From positions 1 through 22,620 of the IMG/VR virus record IMGVR_UViG_3300028228_000116: a stretch of DNA of 22,620 bases; one strand, written 5' to 3'. This stretch comes from a virus. The notes beneath the pieces were generated by a model. The model was given only the letters and a program-made list of their open reading frames with translations, searched no databases and had not been told where the DNA came from. The position numbers and the translations under genes are program-made. Of the stretch, positions 22,379 through 22,620 are shown one piece after another (position 1 is the stretch's first letter; every line of letters begins with the position of its first letter).

Positions 22379-22407
22379 ATTATATATCATTTCACTTAAC
22401 TTGTCAA
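22379..22407 (-). promoter_or_regulatory. Consensus sigma70-type early promoter for uvsX
   Basis: On the minus strand TTGACA (22402-22407) is followed after exactly 17 bases by TATAAT (22379-22384). This is a perfect match to the host vegetative promoter. The leader to the uvsX ATG is about 20 bases and carries the GGAG site. Confidence 0.85.
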
Positions 22408-22415
22408 GTCTAATA

Positions 22416-22584
22416 TTATTTATCATCATCAAAAGCGTCTTCCCATCCAGTAGGCATGGTTGTATTCATAGGTTTTTTGGTCTTTCGGTTTGTTTAATTG
22501 AGTTTTTGGCATACTTGGTGGCCCTTCCCATTCGAATCGTAATGTTTCATCTTTTGGTACCCTAACCTTTTCTAGGCTCTTCAT
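22416..22584 (-). CDS. Small acidic-tailed phage protein (frameshifted)
   Basis: From an ATG at 22584 the frame reads MKSLEKVRVPKDETLRFEWE, then GPPSMPKTQLNKPKDQK. In the A6 run at 22473-22478, removing one base continues PMNTTMPTGWEDAFDDDK to a stop at 22416-22418, giving about 55 residues. The uncorrected frame stops earlier with an unlikely tail. A GAAAG lies before the ATG; the start is uncertain because a nearby frame (MDKVKTERL) begins at 22610 and could be joined by another error. I recall a short protein ending in TMPTGWEDAF near uvsX in related phages. Function unknown. Confidence 0.58.
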
Positions 22585-22620
22585 AGTCTTTCAGTTTTTA
22601 CTTTGTCCATAATAAATCTT

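Noticed and set aside
1-22620. tRNA genes, CRISPR array, insertion sequence or integrase attachment site
   Set aside because: No cloverleaf-like sequence, regularly spaced repeats, transposase or terminal inverted repeats were found on reading both strands. Gene-free gaps are all under about 155 bases.

Overview
This window is a stretch of a T4-like tailed-phage (myovirus) genome. The DNA is strongly AT-rich and every gene I can support lies on the minus strand. Genes overlap by a few bases (TAATG and ATGA junctions are common). The gene content (UvsX recombinase, gp41-type helicase, proteins opening MADKKVTAL and MSLWGN, T4-type TATAAATA late promoters) is typical of marine T4-like phages. 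The low GC and the mix of lysis, curli and small conserved genes suggest a phage of a streamlined marine Gram-negative such as SAR11 or OM43. The host is inference; nothing here proves it. CsgG and CsgF imply a host with an outer membrane.

Layout from the right end (upstream for the minus strand) to the left: (1) about 22.6 to 19.4 kb, DNA metabolism: a small acidic-tailed protein, uvsX behind a perfect host sigma70-type promoter, a small conserved protein, and the gp41-type replicative helicase. (2) About 19.4 to 10.4 kb, a run of conserved phage proteins, several carrying nucleotidyl-transfer or kinase folds: a KWDG-motif protein, an adenylate kinase fused to a second P-loop kinase, a nucleotidyltransferase fused to an NMN-adenylyltransferase-like domain, a cupin-like protein, a long protein with an internal 70-residue duplication, and a HAD-type nucleotidase. 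(3) About 9.9 to 6.2 kb, virion-type proteins with Ig-like or coiled-coil features and several short proteins with T4 capsid-targeting-like N-termini. (4) About 6.2 to 3.2 kb, a membrane and lysis-type cassette: a DUF1353-like protein, a 40-residue membrane protein, a spanin-like inner-membrane coiled coil, an outer-membrane lipoprotein, three holin-like membrane proteins, and an inserted GIY-YIG homing endonuclease. (5) 3.2 to 0.1 kb, a complete-looking curli-type secretion cassette driven by a late promoter: CsgF, CsgG, a secreted curlin-repeat protein and a secreted FecR-domain protein.

The most interesting systems are: (a) the curli-like export module, which has its own candidate fibre subunit and sits beside the lysis genes; and (b) a set of proteins, including enzymes, with T4-type capsid-targeting and prohead-protease-like sites, suggesting enzymes packaged in the head and injected with the DNA.

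Caution: at least ten single-base indels, nearly all in short A/T runs, break otherwise continuous genes. This looks like uncorrected long-read sequence error rather than biology. I give full gene spans and say where the frame must shift. I found no tRNA, rRNA, CRISPR or insertion sequence. No gene-free stretch exceeds about 155 bases.
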